Shown in pieces: positions 1 to 5,955 of a DNA stretch of 8,564 bases. The stretch lies in assembly GCA_025936205.1 (NCBI GenBank), contig JAICTU010000402.1:1-8564 (forward strand). The letters run 5' to 3'. The stretch comes from Polyangiaceae bacterium. Lineage in GTDB: Bacteria > Myxococcota > Polyangia > Polyangiales > Polyangiaceae. The notes beneath the pieces were generated by a model. That model saw only the letters and a program-made list of their open reading frames with translations, made no database searches and was not told where the DNA came from. Position 1 is the first letter of the stretch, and each line of letters begins with the position of its first letter. The position numbers and the translations under genes were made by a program.

Positions 1-70
1 ATTGACCGTGTTCAGAGGACAATCGGACCCGATGTGGGTATGCGCGACTCGCTGTCGTTTCCTGTGCCGG

Positions 71-640
71 ATGCACACCTCCCGTACCCGAGCCCGGTGC
101 TCGGCGCGTGGCTTCACACTGACCGAGTTGATGGTGGTCGTGTTCATCATGGGGGTGCTGGCGGCGATCGGCTTCGCGTCGCTGCGTAAACAGGTGAACT
201 CCGCCTGGCAGGCGGAGGGTCTGACCATGGTGCAGAGCATCCGCGCCGCCGAGGAGCGCTGGCGGGCGGAGCACATGATGTATCTGAACGTGAGCCACCC
301 CGACGAATGGTATCCCGCCGATCCGCGGGATACTCCCGGCGAGCTCCACGCATTCTTTTTCGAGCCCGGCACCGGCAAGCACCAGGATCAGGACCTCTGG
401 CTCCAGCTGCGGCCGACCGTGTCGGGTCCCGTGCGCTTCGGGTACCTCGTCAACGCAGGCTATGCCACCAAGGCCATGACACCCGCGAGCGCGCCAGGCC
501 CGGCGGTGACCTGGCCTGCGTCGCCGCCCGACAATTGGTATGTGATTCAGGCCATTGGCGACACCGACGGCAATGGCGGCTGCGTGTACTACCGCGCGTC
601 CAGCCTCGACGGGGACGTCTTCGTCGTGGACAACGACTGA
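71..640 (+). CDS. Type IV pilin-like protein (pilin 1 of 3)
   Basis: This encodes a prepilin-type protein of 189 residues. A short basic leader ends in Gly14, followed by FTLTELMVVV, the class III signal: prepilin peptidase cuts after the Gly and methylates the Phe. Glu5 of the mature chain, needed for subunit packing, is present, and the hydrophobic N-terminal helix runs to about residue 36. The C-terminal half has a D-T-D-G-N-G loop (residues 164-169) that resembles a calcium loop, and only one Cys (171) in the globular domain. The helix departs from its neighbours, with VVVFIMG and a tryptophan-rich continuation (AWQAEG, ERWRAEH), so it may be a minor pilin or a GspG-like pseudopilin. The start is uncertain. 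ATG 71 gives a conventional 14-residue leader but has no good ribosome binding site. ATG 32 is preceded by AGAGGA (14-19) and gives a 27-residue leader. The reading frame also stays open to the left edge. Confidence 0.82.
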   Translation: MHTSRTRARCSARGFTLTELMVVVFIMGVLAAIGFASLRKQVNSAWQAEGLTMVQSIRAAEERWRAEHMMYLNVSHPDEWYPADPRDTPGELHAFFFEPGTGKHQDQDLWLQLRPTVSGPVRFGYLVNAGYATKAMTPASAPGPAVTWPASPPDNWYVIQAIGDTDGNGGCVYYRASSLDGDVFVVDND

Positions 641-914
641 GCTGAGCGCGCGCTGCGTCTGCTCACTTCCCGTTGCGCTTCGGGCGGCGCGGCGGAGCTG
701 CGCGTTGCACACACTGGAACACGCGGTGTGTCGAGCGCGCAGCGCACCCCCAATGCTTTCTGAAGCGGTACGCCGCGACAGCCGTAATTTGTCACTGGGT
801 ACACTCGCAATGACCAAAAACGTCAACGCTGTTTCGAAGTGCGGCGCGCCCTTTTCGCCTCTCCTCAGCACAAGTAACGAACAAACAGCCAGAAATCCTG
901 CGCCGCGCGCTGCG

Positions 915-930
915 TGGCATGAGCGTTGCT
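915..930 (+). promoter_or_regulatory. Putative sigma-54 (RpoN) -24/-12 promoter of pilin 2
   Basis: The sequence TGGCAT-GAGCG-TTGCT matches the sigma-54 consensus TGGCAY-N5-TTGCW across the core, with the invariant GG (916-917) and GC (928-929) exactly ten bases apart. It lies just upstream of a pilin gene, and pilA of Myxococcus xanthus is known to use sigma-54 with the PilR activator. Transcription would be expected to begin near 941. That places the AAGGA at 933-937 outside the transcript and conflicts with ATG 945 having a normal ribosome binding site. Confidence 0.6.
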
Positions 931-932
931 CT

Positions 933-937
933 AAGGA
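933..937 (+). promoter_or_regulatory. Ribosome binding site supporting ATG 945
   Basis: AAGGA lies seven bases before ATG 945 and is the only good Shine-Dalgarno match near the start of pilin 2, so it favours 945 over the inner ATG at 987. It overlaps the interval between the -12 element and the predicted sigma-54 start site. It can therefore only work on transcripts that begin further upstream. Confidence 0.5.
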
Positions 938-944
938 CTCCGTG

Positions 945-1526
945 ATGCTCGCCAATGGCCCCTGCCGCTCCGATGCTCGCTCGAGCATGCACGCACGCGG
1001 CGCGGCGCGCTCGACGGAGACGGGCTTCACGCTGATCGAGCTGATGATCGTCGTGGCGATCATGGGCGTGCTCGCGACGCTCGCCGCGTACGGCGTGCGC
1101 AAGTACGTGCTGGAGGCCAAGCGCGGTGAGGCGGTGGGCATGCTGACGCAGATCCGCAGCGCGGAAGAGGCCTATCGCGACGAGAAGTTCGTGTACCTCG
1201 GGCGCGGCGACTTCACGCTGTGGACGCCGACCAACGATCCCGGTGGCAAGAAGTACGGATGGGAATCCGGCCCCAACGACGAGATGCGCCAGATCTTCGC
1301 TCAGCTCGGCGTGATGCCGGACGGCGCGGTCGAGTACGCGTACGCGGTGGTCGCGGGCACGGCGGGTTCGTCGGACGTGACGACGGATGATGGCAAGCTC
1401 ATCCCCGCGCCCAAGGGGCCCTTCTACGTCGCGCAGGCCAAGGCCGACCTGGATGACAACGGCACGTACACCTACGCGACCGCATTCAGCGCCGACAACA
1501 CCGTCGTGCTCGACGACAAATACTGA
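945..1526 (+). CDS. Type IV pilin-like protein (pilin 2 of 3)
   Basis: This is a prepilin of 193 residues. The leader ends in Gly27 and is followed by FTLIELMIVVAIMGVL, a textbook class III signal with Glu5, then the conserved helix continuation (AYGVRKYVLEAKRGEA). The mature part has no cysteine and carries a K-A-D-L-D-D-N-G loop near the C-terminus, equivalent to the Asp-rich loop of pilin 1. The QIRSAEEAYRDE segment also matches pilin 1 (QSIRAAEERWRAE), so those two are closest in the middle region. ATG 945 is chosen because AAGGA precedes it by seven bases. GTG 942 and ATG 987 (13-residue leader) are alternatives, and the sigma-54 element at 915-930 makes 987 or a nearly leaderless start possible. 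It is probably co-transcribed with pilin 3, which begins 81 bases downstream. Whether this is the main fibre subunit cannot be decided from sequence. Confidence 0.88.
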   Translation: MLANGPCRSDARSSMHARGAARSTETGFTLIELMIVVAIMGVLATLAAYGVRKYVLEAKRGEAVGMLTQIRSAEEAYRDEKFVYLGRGDFTLWTPTNDPGGKKYGWESGPNDEMRQIFAQLGVMPDGAVEYAYAVVAGTAGSSDVTTDDGKLIPAPKGPFYVAQAKADLDDNGTYTYATAFSADNTVVLDDKY

Positions 1527-1530
1527 TCCC

Positions 1531-1559
1531 GGTGCCTTGCGGCTGGCTGCAAGAGCACC
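1531..1559 (+). other. Intercistronic hairpin between pilins 2 and 3
   Basis: GGTGCCTTGC (1531-1540) pairs with GCAAG-A-GCACC (1549-1559) through ten base pairs with one bulged A, leaving an eight-base loop, GGCTGGCT. It begins four bases after the pilin 2 stop. No T-run follows, so it is not a standard intrinsic terminator. Known roles for such hairpins include protecting the 3' end of an upstream message or marking a processing site in a differentially expressed operon. Confidence 0.5.
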
Positions 1560-1596
1560 CGCGCCGCGCACACTTCCAAGACAGAAAAGAAAACAC

Positions 1597-1601
1597 AGGA
1601 G
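1597..1601 (+). promoter_or_regulatory. Strong ribosome binding site of pilin 3
   Basis: AGGAG sits six bases before ATG 1608, inside an A-rich, GC-poor stretch (about 1577-1605) that should be unstructured. It is the best ribosome binding site on the + strand of this window, suggesting that pilin 3 is translated at a high level. Confidence 0.7.
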
Positions 1602-1607
1602 ATTCGT

Positions 1608-2201
1608 ATGCTGATTCAGGACAAACTCAACAAGCTTCGGAACACGCGCGGCTTTACGCTCGTCGAGCTCATGATCGTGGTCGCCATCATTGGCGTGCTC
1701 TCGGCGCTCGCCATCTACGGCGTCCGCAAGTACCTGACCAACGCCAAGACTGCGGAAGGTCGCATGGGCATCGGCCGCATCGCCAAGGACGCGCAGGTCG
1801 CGTACGAGCGCGAGACGCTGGACAAGCTCATCGTCAACCTGGGCGAGACGGCGGCCATTGCGCATGCCCTGTGTCCCGCCAGCACCCTGGTGCCGACTAC
1901 GATCAACGATGTATCGAACAAGAAATACCAGTCCTCGCCCACCGACTGGACTGGAGCCGGCTGGTCCTGCCTGAAGTTCACGATGACGGATCCGCAGTAC
2001 TTTCAGTACCAGTATACCGTCGGCAACCGGAACGTTCCCGCGCAAGTCAATGACAGCTTCATCGCGCACGCGATCAGCGACTTGAATGGCAAGGGAAGCA
2101 AGGCGGGTGAGCTGCAGTTGCCCGGCAAGGTTCAGTCGTCTTCGGCCGGTCTGGTCCTCACGCTGTCTGCGACCATCGACGAGTCCCTCGCGGAGAACTG
2201 A
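1608..2201 (+). CDS. Type IV pilin-like protein (pilin 3 of 3), candidate major pilin
   Basis: This is a prepilin of 197 residues with a 15-residue basic leader ending in RNTRG, then FTLVELMIVVAIIGVL with Glu5. The N-terminal helix continues as AIYGVRKYLTNAKTAEG, close to pilin 2. Beyond the helix it diverges: the AEE-type motif shared by pilins 1 and 2 is absent. Cys89 and Cys121 could form a disulfide, although they enclose a loop in the middle of the protein rather than the extreme C-terminus. The Asp-rich loop is reduced to S-D-L-N-G-K-G. A strong ribosome binding site, an A-rich 5' region and a terminator right after the gene fit a highly expressed subunit, but calling it the major pilin is inference. 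There is no obvious promoter of its own in the 81-base gap. It is probably transcribed with pilin 2. Confidence 0.9.
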   Translation: MLIQDKLNKLRNTRGFTLVELMIVVAIIGVLSALAIYGVRKYLTNAKTAEGRMGIGRIAKDAQVAYERETLDKLIVNLGETAAIAHALCPASTLVPTTINDVSNKKYQSSPTDWTGAGWSCLKFTMTDPQYFQYQYTVGNRNVPAQVNDSFIAHAISDLNGKGSKAGELQLPGKVQSSSAGLVLTLSATIDESLAEN

Positions 2202-2225
2202 GCTCTCCTAGTGCTTTGCAAGGTG

Positions 2226-2266
2226 GAGGCCGCCGTCGCTTTGGTGACGGCGGCCTCGGCCGTTTT
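2226..2266 (+). terminator. Intrinsic terminator of the pilin cluster
   Basis: GAGGCCGCCGTC (2226-2237) and GACGGCGGCCTC (2246-2257) form a perfect 12-bp stem around an eight-base loop that can add one G-T and one C-G pair. A TTTT run follows at 2263-2266, five bases past the stem. The gap before the T-run is longer than ideal, but stem strength and position (24 bases after the pilin 3 stop, 33 before the next gene) support termination. Confidence 0.7.
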
Positions 2267-2298
2267 GTGGCTTGAAAGCAGCTCTTGGTGCATCGAAC

Positions 2299-4233
2299 AT
2301 GGAGCGCGATCCGGTGATCCCCAAGCCCCGCGCTGCCCCCCGCTGGGCAGCCCTGGAGGCCGTGACGGCAACGCTCGGGCTCGCGCTGCTGCTGTACGCG
2401 CTGGTCCAGCGCAGCGGTTTCGACGAGCTGATCGGCTTGTCCCGCATCCGGCTCTCCGGCGATGAGCCTTGGCTGGTGCCGACCACGTTGCTGTCCACCA
2501 CGCTGATCGCGCTGCTGCCGGCGCTGGCGGCCGCGCTGTCCCTGCAACGCGCTCGGTGCCTCCGGGCGAGCCGTGCTTGCTTCATCGCACTGTCGAGCCT
2601 GGCGCTCTTCCTCTCGATGCTCGACCTGGATCTGATGCGTTCGTTTGGGCGCCACCTGTCCGAGGTGGTGCACATCGCCCTGCAACCCGAGGGGCGGGTG
2701 GCGGGCGGCAATCCCTGGCAGTGGGCGCGCACTATCGGCACCTGGGCCTGTCTGGCGCTGCTGGGCAGCTGGAGCACGGTGCTGCTCGCCGAGCGCGCTG
2801 CTCAGCCGATCGCTCGGCGCCTGACGCCGCTCCTGCGCCGCGCCGCGGGCTGGGGGCTCGGTGTGCTGGCGGTGGCGCTCGTGCCCGTGCCGCACCTCAT
2901 GCACGATGGCTGGCGCAGCGCCGGTCTCTATGAGCGCCTGTACGGAGCGCTGCCGTTTGATCCACGGCTGGGCGTCGGCGTGGCCCAGGCGGCCGAGCCC
3001 GTCGACCCCGCGCTGCGCGGGCTCGCGCAGCGCCTGCGCGAAGCCTACAAGGTCGTGTACCCCGCGCTGGGCGCCGGGCAACCCGGCAGCACCGCACCCC
3101 TGGCCCTCGGCGCTCGGCCCCCGAACGTGATCCTGATCGTGACCGAGAGCCTGCGCCATGACGTGTTCGGACCGGAGCTCATGCCACGCCTCACGCGCTG
3201 GGCGGAGCGCGGGCTCATCGCCAGCGAGCACGATGCAGGCACGAACTACTCCCAGACCGCGCTCTTCAACCTGCTCTATGGGCGCAGCTCCGTCCTCTAC
3301 CATCAAACCCTCGACGCCCACGTTCCGCCGCAATTCTGCGCCACGCTGCGCGCCAGCGGCTACGAGTGTGCCTACTTCTCCGGGCACCCCAAGGTGTGGC
3401 TGCGGCGAGAGGAGTTCGTCAACGCCGAGACCATGGACCACTTCGTCCACGACGACACCGGGAGCTGGCCCGACTGGGATCGGCACGCGCTCGACGGCAT
3501 GGTGCGCCTGGCTACCGAGAGCCCCAAGCCGATCTTCGCGATCGTGCTCTTGATGTCCTCACACTTCGAGTATCGCTACCCGCCACAGTATGAGATCGAT
3601 CGCCCGGTCGCCGACAGCGACTGGAACGTGACCTCGATCAGCTCGCTCGGGGCGGATGCGGAGACTCCCCATCGCAACCGCTACCGCAACTGCATGCGCT
3701 TCATCGATGACGTGGTGGCAGACGCCATCCAGCGTCTCGACCCGGCGCGCAACCTGGTCGTGTTCACCGGCGACCACGGCGAGTCCATCCACGACGACGG
3801 GCGCTATACGCACGGTTACTCGTTCGCCGACATCATCACCCGTACGCCCTTCGCCATGGTGGGCCCCGGCATCGAGCCGACGCGGCTGCAGCAGCCGACG
3901 TATCACATGGATGTGTTACCCAGCGTGCTGCACGTGCTGAGCGGGCAGCGTGCGCCCCTGGCCCACATCCAGGGCCGAGACTGGTTCAGCGAGCCGGCGC
4001 CGAGCGCCGCGTTGGAGTCCTTCAGCGACCCCGAGCGCTACGTCATCCAGACCCAACTGCGCGCCGAAGGACTGCGCCTGCGTCTCGACCTCGACGCGCG
4101 CGCGCCGGTCGTCACCCTGTTCGGCTTCGAGGATCCGCTGGCGCATCTGCTGTCGACGCCAGCCCCGTCGCCACAGGCGCAAGACACCCTCGTGCGCGCA
4201 TTCGAGGACCAGATGGCCGCGCTGCGGCGCTAA
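2299..4233 (+). CDS. Five-helix membrane protein with periplasmic sulfatase/alkaline-phosphatase-type domain (YejM/LtaS-like)
   Basis: The protein has 644 residues. Five hydrophobic segments (about 17-37, 60-82, 93-113, 143-164 and 181-199) precede a linker and a catalytic-type domain from about 274. That layout is shared by LtaS-type glycerol-phosphate transferases and YejM/PbgA. The domain begins PPNVILIVTESLRHD, with a candidate metal-binding Glu283. Next comes T-N-Y-S-Q-T-ALFNLLYG (315 onward), where Ser318 or Thr320 would be the nucleophile. TGDHGES (Asp492-His493) and THGY (His505) supply further metal ligands. The metal site therefore looks intact and the protein is probably an active hydrolase or head-group transferase acting at the outer face of the inner membrane. 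The substrate cannot be told. ATG 2299 is preferred because an upstream TTG at 2272 lies right behind the terminator; neither has a strong ribosome binding site. The gene seems to stand alone. Confidence 0.85.
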   Translation: MERDPVIPKPRAAPRWAALEAVTATLGLALLLYALVQRSGFDELIGLSRIRLSGDEPWLVPTTLLSTTLIALLPALAAALSLQRARCLRASRACFIALSSLALFLSMLDLDLMRSFGRHLSEVVHIALQPEGRVAGGNPWQWARTIGTWACLALLGSWSTVLLAERAAQPIARRLTPLLRRAAGWGLGVLAVALVPVPHLMHDGWRSAGLYERLYGALPFDPRLGVGVAQAAEPVDPALRGLAQRLREAYKVVYPALGAGQPGSTAPLALGARPPNVILIVTESLRHDVFGPELMPRLTRWAERGLIASEHDAGTNYSQTALFNLLYGRSSVLYHQTLDAHVPPQFCATLRASGYECAYFSGHPKVWLRREEFVNAETMDHFVHDDTGSWPDWDRHALDGMVRLATESPKPIFAIVLLMSSHFEYRYPPQYEIDRPVADSDWNVTSISSLGADAETPHRNRYRNCMRFIDDVVADAIQRLDPARNLVVFTGDHGESIHDDGRYTHGYSFADIITRTPFAMVGPGIEPTRLQQPTYHMDVLPSVLHVLSGQRAPLAHIQGRDWFSEPAPSAALESFSDPERYVIQTQLRAEGLRLRLDLDARAPVVTLFGFEDPLAHLLSTPAPSPQAQDTLVRAFEDQMAALRR

Positions 4234-4251
4234 CGTTCGCGCGCGCTCGGC

Positions 4252-4279
4252 TTGCGAATGATATCGCGTTAGGTAACAT
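4252..4279 (+). promoter_or_regulatory. Possible higBA promoter and operator
   Basis: TTGCGA (4252-4257) and TAACAT (4274-4279), 16 bases apart, each match four of six consensus positions of a sigma-70 type promoter. The inverted repeat GTTA-GG-TAAC (4268-4277) overlaps the -10 and could be a HigA operator, since HigA proteins usually repress their own operon. The support is modest and positional. Confidence 0.3.
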
Positions 4280-4288
4280 CGAATGCAG

Positions 4289-4578
4289 ATGATCCAGTCG
4301 TTTGGAAACCGGCTGGCCGAAGATTTATTTGATGATGTTGCTCTGCCGCCGTACGTAAGCTCGCGGCCGACCTCCGCCGAGCGGCGCAGCGTAAGCTCCA
4401 ATACTTGCACGCGGCGGGTAAGCTGCAGGACTTGGCTGTACCGCCGGCAAATCGATTCGAAGCTTTGAAGGGCGACCTGAAGGGCTTCTATTCGATCCGG
4501 ATCAACGAGCAGTGGCGCGTGGTCTTCAAATGGCGACACGGCGCAGCCAGCGATGTGCAGATCATCGACTACCATTGA
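4289..4578 (+). pseudogene. higB: higB-type RelE-superfamily toxin gene with a one-base frameshift
   Basis: HigB toxins are ribosome-dependent mRNA endonucleases. The gene starts ATG-ATC-CAG-TCG (MIQSFGNRLAEDLFDDVA), a typical HigB N-terminus. The rest of the family pattern continues one frame back: VRKLAADL, RKLQYLHAAGKLQDL, then the signature NRFEALKGDLKGFYSIR, NEQWRVVFKW and IIDYH at the stop (4576-4578). The switch lies near 4340-4344. Adding one base after 4342 restores D-D-V-A-S-A-A-V-R-K and a 96-residue protein, the normal length. No start codon is suitably placed for the second part, and no classical slippery heptamer is visible, so loss of function by deletion is the simplest reading. 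A sequencing error or recoding remains possible. ATG 4283 is a slightly longer alternative start. The first 120 bases of the locus are about 50-57% GC against about 73% in a line of the preceding gene, which suggests horizontal acquisition. Confidence 0.82.
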
Positions 4579-4594
4579 AGAAGGCGTGCACGTC

Positions 4595-4858
4595 ATGCGT
4601 CCGAAGAACCCGATTCATGCAGGAGAGATGCTGCGCGAGGAGTTCCTGGTCCCCAAAGGCGTATCTCAGCGCGCGTTTGCGGCTCAGCTGGGCTGGACCC
4701 CGGCCAAGCTCAACGAGTTGGTGACAGGGAAGCGTGGGATCACCGCGGATAGTGCTCTCGACTTGGCCGAAGCCCTCGGGACTTCAGCGGAGCTCTGGAT
4801 GAACCTACAGGTGAGCTGGGATCTGCGGAAGGCGGAGCAGAAGCGGAAGGCCTCCTGA
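4595..4858 (+). CDS. higA: HigA-type antitoxin, XRE-family HTH protein
   Basis: The protein has 87 residues and looks intact. It follows the HigA/VapI pattern: P-I-H-A-G-E-M-L-R-E-E-F near residues 5-16, then an XRE helix-turn-helix (VSQRAFAAQLGW, AKLNELVTGKRGIT), and the typical end ALDLAEALGTSAELWMNLQ. In this family the protein binds and neutralises HigB and represses the operon. The start at 4595 is preferred over an in-frame ATG at 4553, which lies within higB, because AAGAAGG (4578-4584) is suitably placed and the family consensus begins soon after. The gene begins 16 bases after the higB stop, in the toxin-first order normal for higBA. Because higB is frameshifted, HigA may now be an orphan regulator, or may protect against related toxins elsewhere in the genome. 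Confidence 0.9.
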   Translation: MRPKNPIHAGEMLREEFLVPKGVSQRAFAAQLGWTPAKLNELVTGKRGITADSALDLAEALGTSAELWMNLQVSWDLRKAEQKRKAS

Positions 4859-4991
4859 GCGCAAGCGGGCTCATTCTGGCGACGCCGGCGCCGCGCGCTG
4901 CCGAGCCCCTGCGCGAATGGTGCGTACGGGATCGCCGGAGGTTCGCGCAGGGATTCGCCCGCCCCTCTTGGCCGTGGCACAATCCGACCCA

Positions 4992-5930
4992 ATGCTCCGC
5001 CGGCTCCCCTCCGCGCTCCCGCTCTCTGTCCTCCCGCTCTGTGCCTGCATCGCCGTCGGGACCGCGCTCGTGGCCAGCGTGCGCGGGCCGCTCGTCGAGC
5101 GCTACACGAAGCCGAAGGAGCACGAGCAGGTGTCGTTCTTGCTCTCTCCACGCTGGAGCGCCGTCTTCAGCCTCGGCCATCGCGAGGCGCTCGCGGACTA
5201 CCTGTTCGGCACGCTGCTCGTGCGCTACGGCATGAGCTTTCGCGACAAGCATCGGGACGAGGCCGCCTACCGCTATCTCGACACCATCACCACGCTCGCT
5301 CCCACCTTTTCTCGTCCCTACCGGTACGCGGACACACTGCTCACGATGCTGCCCACGCCGCCGACCCAGCAGGACTATCTCGACACTCGCTACTTGCACG
5401 AGCGCGGCGAGAAGGCGCTGCCCACGGATCAGGAGCTCTGGTACGTCGCGGGCCAGTTCGCGACCTACATCGCGCCGGATCGCCTCCCACAACCGCTGGC
5501 GGACGAGTTCAAGCGGAAGGGTGTCGCGGATCTGGCGCGCGCCTGCGAGCTGGCGAGCAACAACGCCAACATCCCGTACGGCTGCATCGGCGTGCTCCGG
5601 CAGCTCAACAAGGAGGGCCAGCGCGAGGCGCTGATCCGCATGCTGACGCGCACGCTGGCCGTGAATGACGACCCGGAGATCCGCCGCATTGCCATGGGGG
5701 TTCTGCAACGCCAGCTCGGCGAGCGCGAGAAGGCGCGCTACACGCGCCGCATGAAGGAGCTGGAGGGCATCTGGCAAGAGCAGATGCCCCAGGTCTCGCG
5801 CGTGATGATGTCACTCCTGGGTCCGGGGCCGGATGTGTGGAAGTGTGCCGGAAGGAGTGCGACCGTCTCCGCCGAGTGCGCGACGAGCTGGCGCGATTGG
5901 GGGGAAGCGCGAGATCGCAGCGGCGGTTGA
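4992..5930 (+). CDS. Membrane-anchored helical-repeat (TPR-like) protein of unknown function
   Basis: This is a 312-residue protein that I cannot assign to a named family. Residues 8-28 (LPLSVLPLCACIAVGTALVA) form one hydrophobic segment after two arginines, so it is probably an uncleaved signal anchor with the rest in the periplasm. The body is almost entirely helical, with TPR-like stretches such as HREALADYLFGTLLVRYG (about residues 60-77), a block beginning DEAAYRYLDTITTLAP, and DLARACELASNNANIPYGC. The ADYLF...RYG segment recalls helical-repeat proteins of deltaproteobacteria, but this is a recollection of pattern, not a database result. Four cysteines lie outside the anchor region, including two in the last 30 residues. 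ATG 4992 is chosen because it puts the anchor at the N-terminus; upstream GTG and ATG codons in the open frame add only a low-complexity extension. There is no clear ribosome binding site. A hairpin with a T-run overlaps its end. Confidence 0.75.
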   Translation: MLRRLPSALPLSVLPLCACIAVGTALVASVRGPLVERYTKPKEHEQVSFLLSPRWSAVFSLGHREALADYLFGTLLVRYGMSFRDKHRDEAAYRYLDTITTLAPTFSRPYRYADTLLTMLPTPPTQQDYLDTRYLHERGEKALPTDQELWYVAGQFATYIAPDRLPQPLADEFKRKGVADLARACELASNNANIPYGCIGVLRQLNKEGQREALIRMLTRTLAVNDDPEIRRIAMGVLQRQLGEREKARYTRRMKELEGIWQEQMPQVSRVMMSLLGPGPDVWKCAGRSATVSAECATSWRDWGEARDRSGG

Positions 5931-5955
5931 TGCCGGGTTTTTCGCTGCGATTTTT
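5914..5955 (+). terminator. Probable intrinsic terminator overlapping the end of the TPR-like gene
   Basis: ATCGCAGCG (5914-5922) and CGCTGCGAT (5943-5951) form a perfect nine-base-pair stem that can extend by a G-T and an A-T pair. It closes a 20-base loop that contains the stop codon of the upstream gene. A T5 run (5951-5955) abuts the 3' arm. The large loop weakens the prediction. Confidence 0.45.

Larger units (their letters stand above)
641..944. other. Intergenic region between pilins 1 and 2, upstream control region
   Basis: This stretch of about 300 bases has no convincing gene. The frame of pilin 2 stays open through it, but the translation is low-complexity Arg/Ala/Ser sequence with no pilin features. 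I see no clear terminator after pilin 1. The region becomes relatively AT-rich at about 866-899 and ends with a sigma-54 type promoter at 915-930. Activators of sigma-54 promoters usually bind 80-200 bases upstream, so their sites would be expected at about 720-840. I could not pick out a convincing paired site there. Confidence 0.6.

Noticed and set aside
789..817. TTGTCA (789-794) as the -35 of a second promoter for pilin 2
   Set aside because: It matches five of six -35 bases, but nothing resembling a -10 lies 16-18 bases downstream. TACACT at 800 is too close.
792..2069. Long - strand open frame (425 residues) across pilins 2 and 3
   Set aside because: It is antisense to two clear pilin genes, and its translation is Arg/Gly/Val/His-rich with no domain pattern. 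Such frames are common opposite GC-rich genes.
2272..2300. TTGAAA (2272-2277) as the -35 of a promoter for the sulfatase-like gene
   Set aside because: At normal spacing the -10 would fall on GAACAT at 2295-2300, which overlaps the ATG and matches poorly.
2158..3486. Long - strand open frame (442 residues) opposite the sulfatase-like gene
   Set aside because: It is low-complexity Gln/Arg/Gly-rich translation with no start signal, and the + strand protein has clear helices and catalytic motifs.
4283..4468. A separate 61-residue gene beginning at the higB start
   Set aside because: Its first 18 residues are the HigB N-terminus; the remainder is a frameshifted read of higB that ends at a chance stop.
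3916..4596. - strand open frame (226 residues) covering higB and the sulfatase end
   Set aside because: The HigB family signatures are unambiguous on the + strand in two frames, so the antisense frame is not needed to explain the region.
4740..5777. Long - strand open frame (345 residues) opposite the TPR-like gene
   Set aside because: Composition is typical of an antisense shadow. The + strand frame has a membrane anchor and regular helical pattern, although that protein is itself unassigned.
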